Assembly (NCBI GenBank): GCA_019415335.1
Contig: DXKH01000045.1
Span: 1-64,000, forward strand
From: Citrobacter sp.
GTDB taxonomy: Bacteria > Pseudomonadota > Gammaproteobacteria > Enterobacterales > Enterobacteriaceae
Length of the DNA: 64,000 nt
Direction: 5' to 3'
Below the pieces are notes generated by a model. It saw nothing but the letters and a program-made list of their open reading frames with translations. It made no database searches and was not told the origin of the DNA. Numbering within the stretch: the first letter of the stretch is position 1; each line of letters starts with the position of its first letter. The translations under genes and the position numbers were made by a program. Shown in pieces: positions 1 through 9,510 of this stretch.

Positions 1-528
1 GCGGCGGGTCTGATTGTCTCCGTTTGCGGGGCTTATCTGAGCTGGACGATTATGGCGGCGGAAGTCCCGTTCCTGGCCTCAACGCATAAAGCCTTCCCAC
101 GGATTTTCGCCCGTCAGAATGCGCAAGGTGCGCCATCGGCCTCGCTGTGGCTCACCAACCTTTGCGTTCAGGTCTGTCTGGTGCTGATCTGGCTTACTGG
201 TTCAGATTACAACACCTTGTTGACCATCGCCTCCGAGATGATTCTGGTCCCTTATTTCCTCGTCGGCGCTTTCCTGCTGAAAATCGCCACCCGTCCGCTT
301 CATCAGGCGGTAGGTGTCGGTGCATGCATTTATGGCTTATGGTTATTGTATGCCTCCGGACCGATGCACCTACTGCTCTCCGTGGTGCTTTACGCACCTG
401 GCTTGCTGGTGTTCCTGTATGCTCGTAAAACGCATACGCATGATAACGTTCTGAATCGTCAGGAAATGGTTCTGATTGGTCTGTTGCTGGTGGCCGCCGT
501 GCCGGCGACCTGGCTGCTGGTGGGGTAA
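1..528 (+). CDS. ydgI: YdgI, putative arginine/ornithine antiporter (5' end outside window)
   Basis: The reading frame is open from the first base, so only the last 175 residues are present; the family is usually about 460 residues. What remains is hydrophobic, with several membrane segments (for example the stretch ending in LVLIWLTGSDYNT, and two segments near the C-terminus), typical of APC-superfamily basic amino acid exchangers of the ArcD type. It would sit in the inner membrane and swap arginine for ornithine, but the substrate is only inferred from family and position next to folM. The C-terminal part looks intact and ends in a normal stop. Confidence 0.8.
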   Translation, partial: AAGLIVSVCGAYLSWTIMAAEVPFLASTHKAFPRIFARQNAQGAPSASLWLTNLCVQVCLVLIWLTGSDYNTLLTIASEMILVPYFLVGAFLLKIATRPLHQAVGVGACIYGLWLLYASGPMHLLLSVVLYAPGLLVFLYARKTHTHDNVLNRQEMVLIGLLLVAAVPATWLLVG

Positions 529-586
529 ACGCATCCCATCGTTTGACGCTAATAGCCTGATTCGCAGGCGCATAAGGAGTTTTTCG

Positions 587-1309
587 ATGGGAACCCAACA
601 TCCTCTGCCCATTTTAGTGACCGGTGGTGGCCGTCGTATCGGCCTCGCCATTGCCTGGCACTTTATCAACCAGAAACAACCGGTGATCGTCAGCTACCGC
701 ACACATTACCCGGCCATTGACGGGCTGACCGAAGCAGGTGCCCTATGTATTCAGGCTGATTTCTCCACCAATGAAGGCATTCTGAGCTTCGCCGATAAAG
801 TGAAAGCGCAAGCCCGCGGTCTGCGCGCCATTGTGCACAATGCCAGCGCATGGATGGCTGAGAAGCCGGGAACGCCGCTCTCTGACGTACTGGCCTGCAT
901 GATGCAAATCCACGTCAATGCCCCCTATCTCCTCAATCATGCGCTGGAAGGCATGCTACGCGGGCATGGTCACGCCGCCGCTGACATCATTCATTTTACC
1001 GACTACGTTGTGGAGAAAGGCAGCGACAAGCATATCGCTTATGCGGCCAGTAAAGCGGCGCTGGATAATATGACCCGTTCATTTGCCCGCAAGCTCGCGC
1101 CAGAGGTGAAGGTCAACGCCATCGCCCCTTCGCTGATCCTGTTTAACGAAGGCGACGACGCCGAGTACCGTCAGAAGGCGTTGAACAAGTCGCTGATGAA
1201 GACGGCGCCAGGCGAAAAAGAGGTGATCGATTTAATCGATTATCTGCTGACCAGTTGTTTTGTGACCGGCCGTAGCTTCGCTGTGGACGGCGGTCGGCAT
1301 CTGCGTTAG
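587..1309 (+). CDS. folM: FolM, dihydromonapterin/dihydrofolate reductase
   Basis: A 240-residue short-chain dehydrogenase/reductase. The N-terminal TGGGRRIG glycine motif binds NADPH, and YAASKAALD carries the catalytic Tyr-X3-Lys. FolM reduces dihydromonapterin to tetrahydromonapterin (the phenylalanine hydroxylase cofactor in some bacteria) and weakly reduces dihydrofolate. The ATG at 587 is chosen because AAGGAG lies 7 nt upstream (574-579) and the length matches E. coli FolM; the frame is open further upstream but without support. It ends tail-to-tail with ydgC, the two stop codons overlapping by 4 bp. Confidence 0.93.
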   Translation: MGTQHPLPILVTGGGRRIGLAIAWHFINQKQPVIVSYRTHYPAIDGLTEAGALCIQADFSTNEGILSFADKVKAQARGLRAIVHNASAWMAEKPGTPLSDVLACMMQIHVNAPYLLNHALEGMLRGHGHAAADIIHFTDYVVEKGSDKHIAYAASKAALDNMTRSFARKLAPEVKVNAIAPSLILFNEGDDAEYRQKALNKSLMKTAPGEKEVIDLIDYLLTSCFVTGRSFAVDGGRHLR

Positions 1310-1641
1310 TGCAGTTTGACCCAACAAAAGATCAGCAGCCAGGCGCTCAGGCACCAGCAGATCACTGCCCCGCCCAGCGCCACCGGCAGCTTCAGAAAAC
1401 CGGTGAAATACCACAGCGAAACGAGATAGACAAAATAGGGAATAATTGACCACATGCTAAATACGATGGTCGTTCTCAGCGCGTCAATTCCCCGTTCGCT
1501 GGCCACGATATAATGGGCAATCAGCGCAAATGTCGGGAACAGCGGGATTAATCCTGCAATGTAGTAATTCTTCGTTTTTGCCAGCAACCCAATCAACACC
1601 ACCACCAGCGCACCCAGCGCGGCTTTAATCACGAGTCCCAT
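1306..1641 (-). CDS. ydgC: YdgC, GlpM-family inner membrane protein
   Basis: A 111-residue hydrophobic protein with about four membrane segments, including IIPYFVYLVSLWYF and AVICWCLSAWLLIFCW. It belongs to the GlpM family, whose founding member in Pseudomonas affects alginate production; the function in enterics is not established. The start MGLVIKAALG is chosen over an ATG 11 codons upstream because the length equals that of E. coli YdgC and AAGGCAAGG precedes it. It is convergent with folM and overlaps its stop by 4 bp. Confidence 0.88.
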   Translation of the reverse strand: MGLVIKAALGALVVVLIGLLAKTKNYYIAGLIPLFPTFALIAHYIVASERGIDALRTTIVFSMWSIIPYFVYLVSLWYFTGFLKLPVALGGAVICWCLSAWLLIFCWVKLH

Positions 1642-1696
1642 TACCTTGCCTTTACACATCAATAACATCGGCAACCAGCATAGCGGAAGCGTTACC

Positions 1697-1711
1697 GTTT
1701 AGGAAAGATTA
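1697..1711 (+). promoter_or_regulatory. candidate PhoP box upstream of rstA
   Basis: GTTTA, five bases, then GATTA form a direct repeat at 11-bp spacing, matching the PhoP consensus GTTTA-N5-GTTTA at 9 of 10 positions. rstA is a known PhoP target in E. coli and Salmonella. No clear -10 hexamer lies at the usual 11-12 bp downstream, so the exact promoter is uncertain. Confidence 0.5.
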
Positions 1712-1775
1712 ATGGAAGGCAACGCCCCGGCGGTGTATGTTGACGTTTTCCGTTTTCTGATCGGTAATCAAGACG

Positions 1776-2522
1776 ATGAACACGATTGTATTTGTTGAAG
1801 ACGATCCTGAGGTCGGCGCGCTCATTGCGGCCTATCTGGCTAAACATGATTTCGACGTGATCGTCGAGCCGCGTGGTGATCTGGCAGAAGCGCGGATCCG
1901 CCAGGTTCAGCCGGACCTGGTATTGCTGGATATTATGCTCCCCGGTAAAGACGGCATGACCCTCTGTCGTGACCTGCAAGGGCAATGGCAGGGGCCGATC
2001 GTCCTCCTCACCTCGCTGGACAGCGACATGAACCACATCCTGGCACTGGAAATGGGCGCCTGCGATTACATTCTGAAAACCACGCCGCCAGCGGTCTTGC
2101 TGGCCCGTCTGCGTCTGCATCTGCGCCAGAGCGATCAGTCTGGCCATAGCAGAGGGATTCAGCCTGCCGCCGTCACGCCGCATAAAACGCTGCGCTTTGG
2201 TTCCCTGACTATCGACCCCATCAACCGTGTCGTAATGCTCAGCGGGGAACAGGTCGTATTGTCCACTGCCGATTTTGAACTGTTATGGGAACTCGCCACT
2301 CACGCCGGACAGATTATGGACCGCGATGCGCTACTGAAAAATCTGCGTGGCGTCAGCTACGACGGCATGGATCGCAGCGTCGATGTTGCCATCTCGCGTC
2401 TGCGCAAGAAATTGCTTGATAACGCGGCAGAGCCTTATCGTATTAAGACCGTGCGTAACAAAGGCTATCTGTTTGCGCCGCACGCCTGGGATGATGAGTC
2501 ATCACACCGTTCGGGGACTTGA
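1776..2522 (+). CDS. rstA: RstA, response regulator (OmpR/PhoB type)
   Basis: A 248-residue DNA-binding response regulator. The receiver domain (1-120) shows the acidic pair EDD at 8-10 and the phosphoacceptor Asp52 in LVLLDIMLPGKDG. The C-terminal winged helix includes RSVDVAISRLRKKL and YRIKTVRNKGYLF. It controls genes for acid and stationary-phase responses together with its kinase RstB, and links to PhoPQ. The stop codon directly abuts the rstB ATG, so the two are translationally close. It is slightly longer than E. coli RstA through a C-terminal extension (DDESSHRSGT). Confidence 0.95.
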   Translation: MNTIVFVEDDPEVGALIAAYLAKHDFDVIVEPRGDLAEARIRQVQPDLVLLDIMLPGKDGMTLCRDLQGQWQGPIVLLTSLDSDMNHILALEMGACDYILKTTPPAVLLARLRLHLRQSDQSGHSRGIQPAAVTPHKTLRFGSLTIDPINRVVMLSGEQVVLSTADFELLWELATHAGQIMDRDALLKNLRGVSYDGMDRSVDVAISRLRKKLLDNAAEPYRIKTVRNKGYLFAPHAWDDESSHRSGT

Positions 2523-3824
2523 ATGAAGAAACTGTTCGTGCAGTTTTATCTCCTGCTGTTTGTCTGCTTTCTGGTGATGACCCTGCTGGTCGGACTGGTG
2601 TACAAATTCACCGCAGAGCGGGCTGGCAGGCAGTCACTTGATGATTTGATGAAAAGCTCGCTGTATCTGATGCGCAGCGAATTGCGTGAAATCCCGCCGC
2701 GCGACTGGGGTAAAACGCTCAAAGAGATGGACCTCAATCTCTCTTTTGACCTGCGCGTTGAGCCACTGACAAAATTCTCGCTGGATGAACAGAGTATGCA
2801 ACGTCTGCGTGAAGGCGACATCATTGCACTCGACGATCAGTACACCTTTATTCAGCGCATTCCGCGCAGTCATTACGTGCTGGCCGTGGGTCCTGTGCCC
2901 TACCTCTATTTTCTCCATCAGATGCGCCTGCTGGATATCGCACTGATGGCGTTTATCGCCATTTCGCTGGCCTTTCCGGTGTTTATCTGGATGCGTCCTC
3001 ACTGGCAGGAAATGCTGCGCCTGGAGGCCGCCGCCCAGCGGTTCGGCAAAGGTCACCTCAGTGAACGACTGCATTTTGACAGCGGCTCCAGTTTTGAACG
3101 TCTGGGCATTGCTTTTAATCAGATGGCGGACAATATCAATGCGCTGATCGCCAGTAAAAAACAGCTGATCGACGGAATTGCCCATGAACTGCGAACCCCG
3201 CTGGTGCGCCTTCGCTACCGACTGGAGATGAGTGAAAACCTCACGGAACAAGAATCTCTGGCGCTCAATCGCGATATCGGCCAGCTCGAAGCCTTAATTG
3301 AGGAGCTGTTAACCTACGCTCGCCTCGACAGGCCGCAGAATGAACTGCATCTTAGCGAACCTAATCTCCCGGTCTGGCTCACGGCACACATTGACGATGT
3401 GCAAAGCGTGAACCCTGAGCGAACGCTGCAGGTTTCGCACCTCGTTAGCGGCGACTACGGTGCGCTGGATATGCGACTGATGGAGCGCGTGCTGGATAAT
3501 CTGCTGAACAACGCGCTGCGCTATTGCCAGTCGACGGTGCAGATAAGCCTGCATCTCAACAATCATTTTGCCACGCTGATCGTTGAAGATGACGGGCCTG
3601 GTATTGCCCCGGAAGCGAGGGAGACTGTTTTTGAACCTTTCGTCCGGCTGGATCCGAGTCGGGACCGCGCCACTGGCGGGTGCGGTCTGGGTCTGGCTAT
3701 CGTCTACTCCATCGCTCAGGCGATGGGTGGCACGGTCAGCTGCGGGGAAAGTGAACTTGGCGGCGCCCGCTTAAGCTTTTGTTGGCCGATCTGGCACACA
3801 CTTCCTGAATTAACCGCTGGCTAA
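2523..3824 (+). CDS. rstB: RstB, sensor histidine kinase
   Basis: A 433-residue inner-membrane kinase, the same length as in E. coli. Order: membrane segment 1 (about 5-27), periplasmic sensor region, membrane segment 2 (about 136-157), HAMP linker, HisKA with the phosphorylated His221 in AHELRTPL, then HATPase with N box DNLLNNALRY, G1 box EDDGPGI and G2 box GCGLGLAI. It phosphorylates RstA. It starts on the base after the rstA stop. The Ter site and tus follow 43 bases further on. Confidence 0.95.
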   Translation: MKKLFVQFYLLLFVCFLVMTLLVGLVYKFTAERAGRQSLDDLMKSSLYLMRSELREIPPRDWGKTLKEMDLNLSFDLRVEPLTKFSLDEQSMQRLREGDIIALDDQYTFIQRIPRSHYVLAVGPVPYLYFLHQMRLLDIALMAFIAISLAFPVFIWMRPHWQEMLRLEAAAQRFGKGHLSERLHFDSGSSFERLGIAFNQMADNINALIASKKQLIDGIAHELRTPLVRLRYRLEMSENLTEQESLALNRDIGQLEALIEELLTYARLDRPQNELHLSEPNLPVWLTAHIDDVQSVNPERTLQVSHLVSGDYGALDMRLMERVLDNLLNNALRYCQSTVQISLHLNNHFATLIVEDDGPGIAPEARETVFEPFVRLDPSRDRATGGCGLGLAIVYSIAQAMGGTVSCGESELGGARLSFCWPIWHTLPELTAG

Positions 3825-3866
3825 CGCTATTCGCACGGTAGTCGCAGGCGGTATAACGTGCTATAC

Positions 3867-3889
3867 AGTGAGTATGTTGTAACTAATGA
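3867..3889 (+). other. terB: Ter replication-arrest site (TerB-like)
   Basis: The core AGTATGTTGTAACTAA at 3871-3886 is identical to the E. coli TerB core. The site ends 8 nt before the tus start codon and its right edge touches the tus ribosome binding site (GAGGTG at 3888-3893), so Tus bound here would also repress its own gene, as known in E. coli. From the orientation of the core, forks arriving from the low-coordinate side meet the blocking face, while forks from the other side pass. Confidence 0.93.
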
Positions 3890-3897
3890 GGTGTGCA

Positions 3898-4827
3898 ATG
3901 GCCCGTTACGATCTCGTCGACAGACTGAATACCACGTTTCGCCAGATGGAGCAGACGCTGGCTGCGTTAACGCAAACGCTCGCAGAACATCATCTGATGA
4001 TTGCCCGCGTCTTTTCGCTGCCGGAGGTGAGCAAAGAGGCCGAGCACGCCCCGCTGGAGACCATTGCGGTAAAGCAGCATCTGGGTAAGGAGGCCGAAGC
4101 GCTGGCGCTGGCGCACTACCGCCACCTGTTTATTCAGCAGCAGTCCGAAACCCGCAGCAGTAAAGCGGCGGTGCGTCTGCCTGGCGTGTTGTGCTATCAG
4201 GTGGGCAGTGCCAGCCAGGCGGCGCTGGAAAATCAGGTACAGCGCATTAATCAGTTGAAAACCACCTTTGAGCATATTGTCACCGTGGAGTCCGGTTTGC
4301 CGTCCGCTGCGCGCTTTGAATGGGTCCATCGCCATCTACCCGGGCTGATTACGCTCAATGCGTATCGGACGCTAACAGTGATAAACGATCCGGCGACGCT
4401 GCGTTTTGGCTGGGCGAATAAACATATCATCAAGAATCTGAAGCGCGATGAGGTGCTGGCGCAACTGGAAAAGAGTCTGAACACGCCGCGAAGCGTACAC
4501 CCCTGGACCCGCGAGGAGTGGCAGGCAAAACTGGAGCGCGAATATCAGGACATCGCCGCCCTGCCGCAACAGGCAAAACTGAAAATAAAGCGTCCGGTGA
4601 AGGTCCAGCCCATCGCCCGGGTCTGGTACAAAGGCGAGCAAAAGCAGATCCAGCATGCCTGTCCAACGCCGATTATCGCGTTGATCAATACGGAAAACGG
4701 CGCAGGCATGCCGGATATTGGTGAGCTACTGAATTACGATGCCGAAAACGTACAGCATCGATTTAAACCGCAGGCGCAGCCGCTACGTCTGATGATTCCA
4801 CGACTACACCTGTATGTGGCGGATTAA
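3898..4827 (+). CDS. tus: Tus, DNA replication terminus site-binding protein
   Basis: A 309-residue protein, the same length as E. coli Tus and highly similar (for example [20 protein letters not shown] and [13 protein letters not shown]). It binds Ter sites as a monomer and blocks the DnaB helicase in one direction, forming the replication fork trap. The start [10 protein letters not shown] at 3898 is preferred over an in-frame ATG 12 bases upstream that lies inside the Ter site. The N-terminal 20-60 residues are the least conserved part. It is convergent with fumC, with a 4-bp overlap of stop codons. Confidence 0.96.
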   Translation: MARYDLVDRLNTTFRQMEQTLAALTQTLAEHHLMIARVFSLPEVSKEAEHAPLETIAVKQHLGKEAEALALAHYRHLFIQQQSETRSSKAAVRLPGVLCYQVGSASQAALENQVQRINQLKTTFEHIVTVESGLPSAARFEWVHRHLPGLITLNAYRTLTVINDPATLRFGWANKHIIKNLKRDEVLAQLEKSLNTPRSVHPWTREEWQAKLEREYQDIAALPQQAKLKIKRPVKVQPIARVWYKGEQKQIQHACPTPIIALINTENGAGMPDIGELLNYDAENVQHRFKPQAQPLRLMIPRLHLYVAD

Positions 4828-6227
4828 CGACCCGGTTTCATACTGCCAACCATCTGCTCTGGCCGCACCCAGCTGTCGAACTCCGCTTCGGTGAGATAGC
4901 CCAGCGCCAGAGCCGCAGCTTTCAGCGTCAGCCCCTCTTTATGCGCTTTCTTGGCGATTTCCGCTGCTTTGTCGTAGCCGATATGGGTATTCAGCGCGGT
5001 GACCAGCATCAGCGATTCATTGAGCAACTGATTAATCCGCTCACGATTGGGCTCGATACCGACCGCACAATGTTCGTTGAAGCTCTCCATACCATCCGCC
5101 AGCAGACGGACCGATTGCAGGAAGTTGTGGATTACCATCGGACGGAAGACGTTCAGTTCAAAATTGCCTGACGCGCCGCCCATGTTGATCGCCACATCAT
5201 TCCCCATCACCTGACAGCACAGCATCGTCAGCGCCTCACACTGGGTGGGGTTGACTTTGCCCGGCATGATCGAGCTGCCCGGCTCATTTTCCGGAATGGC
5301 AATTTCGCCAATCCCGCAGCGGGGCCCCGATGCCAGCCAGCGAACGTCGTTGGCGATTTTCATTAGCGACGCTGCCAGCCCTTTCAGCGCACCGTGGGCA
5401 TGAACCAGCGCATCACAGGTTGCCAGCGCTTCGAACTTGTTCGGCGCGGTGACAAAGGGAGCCTGAGTGATGGCCGCCAGTTCGTCAGCGACGCGGCGGG
5501 CATATTCCGGATGTGTATTCAGCCCGGTACCGACCGCTGTACCGCCCAACGCCAGTTCCGCCACGTGCGGCAGACTGTTTTCAATGTGCCGCAGGTTGTG
5601 TTCTAACATCGCCACCCAGCCAGAAATCTCCTGCCCCAGCGTTAGCGGCGTGGCGTCCTGGAGATGCGTACGGCCAATTTTGACGATATCGGCGAAAGCA
5701 TGTGATTTCTCGCTCAGCGTCTTTGTCAACACCTGCAACTGCGGAATCAGATGACTGCGCAACGCCAGCAGAGCAGCCACATGCATCGCCGTCGGAAAGA
5801 CGTCGTTCGAACTCTGGCTCTTGTTGACGTCATCATTAGGATGGACTTTGCGCTCCATGCCGCGAACGCCACCCAGCAGTTCACTGGCCCGGTTCGCCAG
5901 CACTTCGTTCATGTTCATGTTGCTTTGCGTACCTGACCCAGTCTGCCAGATAGCCAGAGGAAACTCCTCCGTGTGTTTATCTGCCAGCACTTCATCAGCG
6001 GCCTGAATAATGGCGGCGGCTTTGTCGGTGGCCAGCAACCCTAAATCGTCGTTAACCTTTGCCGCTGCACGCTTGGTGAGCGCCAGCGCGTGGATCAGCG
6101 AGACGGGCATTTTCTCGGTGGAGATCCGAAAATGCTCAAGCGAACGCTGGGTTTGCGCCCCCCACAGTTTATCTGCCGGGACATCAATCGCGCCCATCGA
6201 ATCTTTCTCGCTGCGTACCGTTACCAT
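4824..6227 (-). CDS. fumC: FumC, class II fumarase
   Basis: A 467-residue iron-independent fumarate hydratase of the TCA cycle, interconverting fumarate and malate in the cytoplasm as a homotetramer. It carries the superfamily signature [16 protein letters not shown] and the catalytic His region [11 protein letters not shown]. The start is set at 6227 with TAAGGAG upstream; an upstream in-frame ATG would add 17 unrelated residues. Being oxidation-resistant, FumC takes over under iron limitation or superoxide stress; in E. coli SoxS and MarA/Rob induce it. It lies 142 bp downstream of fumA, with a terminator hairpin between. Confidence 0.97.
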   Translation of the reverse strand: MVTVRSEKDSMGAIDVPADKLWGAQTQRSLEHFRISTEKMPVSLIHALALTKRAAAKVNDDLGLLATDKAAAIIQAADEVLADKHTEEFPLAIWQTGSGTQSNMNMNEVLANRASELLGGVRGMERKVHPNDDVNKSQSSNDVFPTAMHVAALLALRSHLIPQLQVLTKTLSEKSHAFADIVKIGRTHLQDATPLTLGQEISGWVAMLEHNLRHIENSLPHVAELALGGTAVGTGLNTHPEYARRVADELAAITQAPFVTAPNKFEALATCDALVHAHGALKGLAASLMKIANDVRWLASGPRCGIGEIAIPENEPGSSIMPGKVNPTQCEALTMLCCQVMGNDVAINMGGASGNFELNVFRPMVIHNFLQSVRLLADGMESFNEHCAVGIEPNRERINQLLNESLMLVTALNTHIGYDKAAEIAKKAHKEGLTLKAAALALGYLTEAEFDSWVRPEQMVGSMKPGR

Positions 6228-6338
6228 GACCTGCTCCTTAGATAATGAATTGATTAGGTTATGTTCGACATTGCCCACTTGCTTGCGGTCTTATGAGTAT
6301 CAACGATGACAGCACCACCGTTTGGTGGTTTGTGCGAT

Positions 6339-6363
6339 AAAAAAAAACCGCCCCGAAGGGCGG
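6339..6363 (-). terminator. intrinsic terminator after fumA
   Basis: On the minus strand a CCGCCC/GGGCGG 6-bp stem with a TTCG tetraloop is followed by nine T residues. It lies 7 bases beyond the fumA stop, so fumC must be expressed by read-through or from its own promoter in 6228-6338. Confidence 0.9.
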
Positions 6364-6369
6364 CTGACG

Positions 6370-8016
6370 TTACTTAACGCAGCGTGCGCACTGCGACGTC
6401 TGAATCTGCTGGAAGAAGTCGTTTCCTTTATCGTCAACGAGAATAAAGGCCGGGAAATCTTCGACTTCGATTTTCCAGATAGCTTCCATTCCCAGTTCCG
6501 GATATTCCACGCACTCCAGGCTCTTGATGCTGCCCTGCGCCAGTACGGCTGCCGGACCGCCAATGCTGCCGAGGTAGAATCCGCCGTGTTTTTGGCAGGC
6601 GTCAGTCACCTGCTGACTGCGGTTACCCTTCGCCAGCATGATCATACTCCCGCCCTGCGACTGAAGCTGATCAACATACGAATCCATGCGCCCGGCAGTG
6701 GTTGGACCGAGCGAACCAGAGGCATAGCCTTCCGGCGTTTTCGCCGGGCCGGCGTAGTAAATCGGGTGATCTTTCACATACTGCGGCAGCCCTTCGCCAT
6801 TATCCATCCGCTCTTTTAATTTAGCGTGAGCAATATCACGACCCACGATGATCGTGCCGTTCAGGGAAAGACGAGTCGACACCGGGTACTGCGACAACTG
6901 TTCAAGGATCGCTTTCATTGGGCGGTTCAGGTCAACGCGTACCGCTTCCCCCTCGCCCGCTTTACGCAGTTCTTCAGGAATGTACTTGCCCGGATTGTGC
7001 TCCAGCTTCTCGATCCAGATGCCTTTGCGGTTGATCTTCGCTTTGATGTTACGATCCGCCGAGCAGGAGACGCCCATCCCGACCGGACAGGACGCACCGT
7101 GACGCGGCAGGCGGATCACACGAATATCGTGGGCAAAGTATTTGCCGCCAAACTGCGCGCCTAAACCGAGGTTTTGCGCTTCCGTCAGCAGCTCGTTTTC
7201 CAGCTCGACGTCACGGAACGCCTGACCATGTTCATTCCCTTCGGTCGGCAGTTCGTCATAGTATTTCGCCGATGCCAGCTTCACGGTCTTCAGGTTCGCT
7301 TCTGCCGACGTCCCGCCAATCACAAAAGCAATGTGGTATGGCGGACACGCTGCGGTTCCCAGCGTCCGCATCTTCTCGACCAGATAGTTTTTCAGCTTGC
7401 CCGGAGTGAGCAGCGCTTTGGTTTCCTGATAAAGATAGGTCTTGTTCGCGGAGCCGCCACCCTTCGCGATGCAAAGGAATTTGTACTCATCGCCATCGAC
7501 GCTGTAGAGGTCAATCTGCGCTGGCAGGTTGGTGCCAGTGTTCACCTCTTTATACATATCCAGCGCAGCATTTTGCGAGTAGCGCAGGTTATCTTCGATG
7601 TAGGTGTTGTACACCCCACGCGCCAGCGCCGCCTCATCGCCACCGCCGGTCCAGACACGCTGGCCTTTTTTACCGACAATAATCGCCGTACCGGTGTCCT
7701 GACAGGTTGGCAGAATGCCCTTCGCCGCGATGTCAGAGTTACGCAGGAACTGCAGCGCCACATACTTGTCGTTTTCGCTGGCATCCGGATCACGCAGAAT
7801 GTCAGCAACCTGCTGTTGGTGTGCAGGACGCAGCATAAACGAGGCGTCATGGAAGGCCTGCCGGGCAAGTAACGTTAGCGCTTCCGGGTCGACTTTGAGG
7901 ATCTCTTGCCCTTCAAATTCGGCGACGGAAACGTATTCACTGGTCAGCAGGGTGTATTCGGTCTCATCCTTTTTAAGGGGAAAAGGATCCTGATAATGAA
8001 AGGGTTTGTTTGACAT
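6370..8016 (-). CDS. fumA: FumA, class I [4Fe-4S] fumarase
   Basis: A 548-residue aerobic fumarase of the TCA cycle, the same length as E. coli FumA. It is unrelated in sequence to FumC and holds a labile [4Fe-4S] cluster; Cys105 in [10 protein letters not shown] and the cysteines in TAACPPYH and GVSCSADR are the expected ligands. The start [10 protein letters not shown] has its ATG at 8014-8016. It is divergent from manA across about 217 bp that should hold both promoters. The cluster makes it sensitive to superoxide and iron starvation, complementing FumC. Confidence 0.97.
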   Translation of the reverse strand: MSNKPFHYQDPFPLKKDETEYTLLTSEYVSVAEFEGQEILKVDPEALTLLARQAFHDASFMLRPAHQQQVADILRDPDASENDKYVALQFLRNSDIAAKGILPTCQDTGTAIIVGKKGQRVWTGGGDEAALARGVYNTYIEDNLRYSQNAALDMYKEVNTGTNLPAQIDLYSVDGDEYKFLCIAKGGGSANKTYLYQETKALLTPGKLKNYLVEKMRTLGTAACPPYHIAFVIGGTSAEANLKTVKLASAKYYDELPTEGNEHGQAFRDVELENELLTEAQNLGLGAQFGGKYFAHDIRVIRLPRHGASCPVGMGVSCSADRNIKAKINRKGIWIEKLEHNPGKYIPEELRKAGEGEAVRVDLNRPMKAILEQLSQYPVSTRLSLNGTIIVGRDIAHAKLKERMDNGEGLPQYVKDHPIYYAGPAKTPEGYASGSLGPTTAGRMDSYVDQLQSQGGSMIMLAKGNRSQQVTDACQKHGGFYLGSIGGPAAVLAQGSIKSLECVEYPELGMEAIWKIEVEDFPAFILVDDKGNDFFQQIQTSQCARCVK

Positions 8017-8233
8017 TGTTCTCTCACTTACTGCTCGGTCTGATTTTCTTAGGCTTCAGGGCAGATGTTCCATTGCCCTCGTTAAAAGCGAGTTACACTA
8101 TCCTACACAATTTTTTAACAAAAACTGAGACAAGTACGACTTTTTGCGCCCACAGGTTACTTCCCACAGGTTTCTTGCTTTAATAGTCGAATTAAGTTCC
8201 CACTGATTTCCAACTTGCAACAGGGCATTGAAC

Positions 8234-9409
8234 ATGCAAAAACTCATCAACTCCGTGCAGAACTACGCCTGGGGAAGTAAAACGGCGCTGACGGAACTCT
8301 ATGGTCTGGCGAATCCGCAGCAGTTACCCATGGCGGAACTGTGGATGGGCGCGCACCCGAAAAGCAGCTCGAAGATTGAAGACGCCAGCGGGCAGATCGT
8401 CTCACTACGTGACGTGATTGACGGAAATCAATCCGCACTGCTGGGTGATGCCGTGGCGCAGCGCTTCGGTGAATTGCCGTTCCTGTTCAAAGTGCTGTGC
8501 GCCGCACAACCGCTGTCCATTCAGGTGCATCCGAACAAGCGCAATTCTGAGGTAGGCTTTGCTAAAGAGAACGCCGCCGGTATCCCGATGGATGCCGCAG
8601 AGCGCAACTACAAAGATCCAAACCATAAACCAGAACTGGTTTTCGCGCTGACCCCGTTCCTTGCCATGAACGCATTCCGTGAGTTCTCTGAGATTGTTTC
8701 GCTGCTGCAACCGGTAGCTGGCGCGCACACCGCCATTGCTCATTTCCTGGAGCAGCCCAACGCAGAACGGCTGAGCCAGTTGTTTGCCGGTCTGTTAAGT
8801 ATGCAGGGCGAGGAGAAATCCCGTGCGCTGGCGATTCTGAAAGCGGCGCTGGAAACCCAGCAAGGCGAGCCGTGGCAGACTATCCGCCTCATTGCGGAGT
8901 TTTACCCGGACGACAGCGGTCTCTTCTCACCTCTGCTGTTGAACGTGGTGAAACTGAATCCTGGCGACGCGATGTTCCTGTTCGCCGAAACACCGCATGC
9001 CTATCTGCAGGGTGTGGCGCTGGAAGTCATGGCGAACTCCGATAACGTGCTGCGTGCGGGTCTGACGCCGAAATATATCGATATCCCGGAACTGGTCGCC
9101 AATGTTAAGTTCGAAGCGAAACCGGCGAATCAACTGCTGACCACGCCGGTGAAAAACGGTGCGGAACTCGATTTCCCAATCCCTGTCGATGATTTCGCGT
9201 TCTCCCTGCACGATCTGTCCGCCCGGGAGACGGCAATTGACCAGCAAAGCGCCGCTATCCTGTTCTGCGTTGAAGGCGAAGCGGTGTTGAGCAAAGGCGA
9301 ACAGCGTCTGGTGCTGAAACCAGGTGAGTCGGCGTTCATCAGCGCCGAAGAGTCGCCGGTGAGCGTCAGCGGCGTGGGCCGTGTGGCGCGGGTTTACAAC
9401 AAACTCTAG
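8234..9409 (+). CDS. manA: ManA, mannose-6-phosphate isomerase
   Basis: A 391-residue zinc-dependent type I phosphomannose isomerase that interconverts mannose-6-phosphate and fructose-6-phosphate, feeding mannose catabolism and GDP-mannose/colanic acid synthesis. Zinc-site motifs are visible in PLSIQVHPNK and in the ETPHAYLQG region. The ATG at 8234 gives the E. coli length; a TTG two codons upstream is the only nearby alternative. The ribosome binding site is weak. A perfect hairpin follows the gene. Confidence 0.96.
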   Translation: MQKLINSVQNYAWGSKTALTELYGLANPQQLPMAELWMGAHPKSSSKIEDASGQIVSLRDVIDGNQSALLGDAVAQRFGELPFLFKVLCAAQPLSIQVHPNKRNSEVGFAKENAAGIPMDAAERNYKDPNHKPELVFALTPFLAMNAFREFSEIVSLLQPVAGAHTAIAHFLEQPNAERLSQLFAGLLSMQGEEKSRALAILKAALETQQGEPWQTIRLIAEFYPDDSGLFSPLLLNVVKLNPGDAMFLFAETPHAYLQGVALEVMANSDNVLRAGLTPKYIDIPELVANVKFEAKPANQLLTTPVKNGAELDFPIPVDDFAFSLHDLSARETAIDQQSAAILFCVEGEAVLSKGEQRLVLKPGESAFISAEESPVSVSGVGRVARVYNKL

Positions 9410-9465
9410 CAACTTACTGAATTTTGTAGTAACTCTTGCTAAGCTTGTAAATGGCTTATGACTTT

Positions 9466-9497
9466 GCCAGGCGGTCTCTACCGCCTGGCTTCATTTT
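9466..9497 (+). terminator. intrinsic terminator between manA and ydgA
   Basis: A perfect 10-bp stem (GCCAGGCGGT with ACCGCCTGGC, CTCT loop) is followed by TTCATTTT. It lies 13 bases before the ydgA start codon, so ydgA transcripts must start very close or read through. Confidence 0.8.
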
Positions 9498-9510
9498 ATG
9501 GACAAACAAT

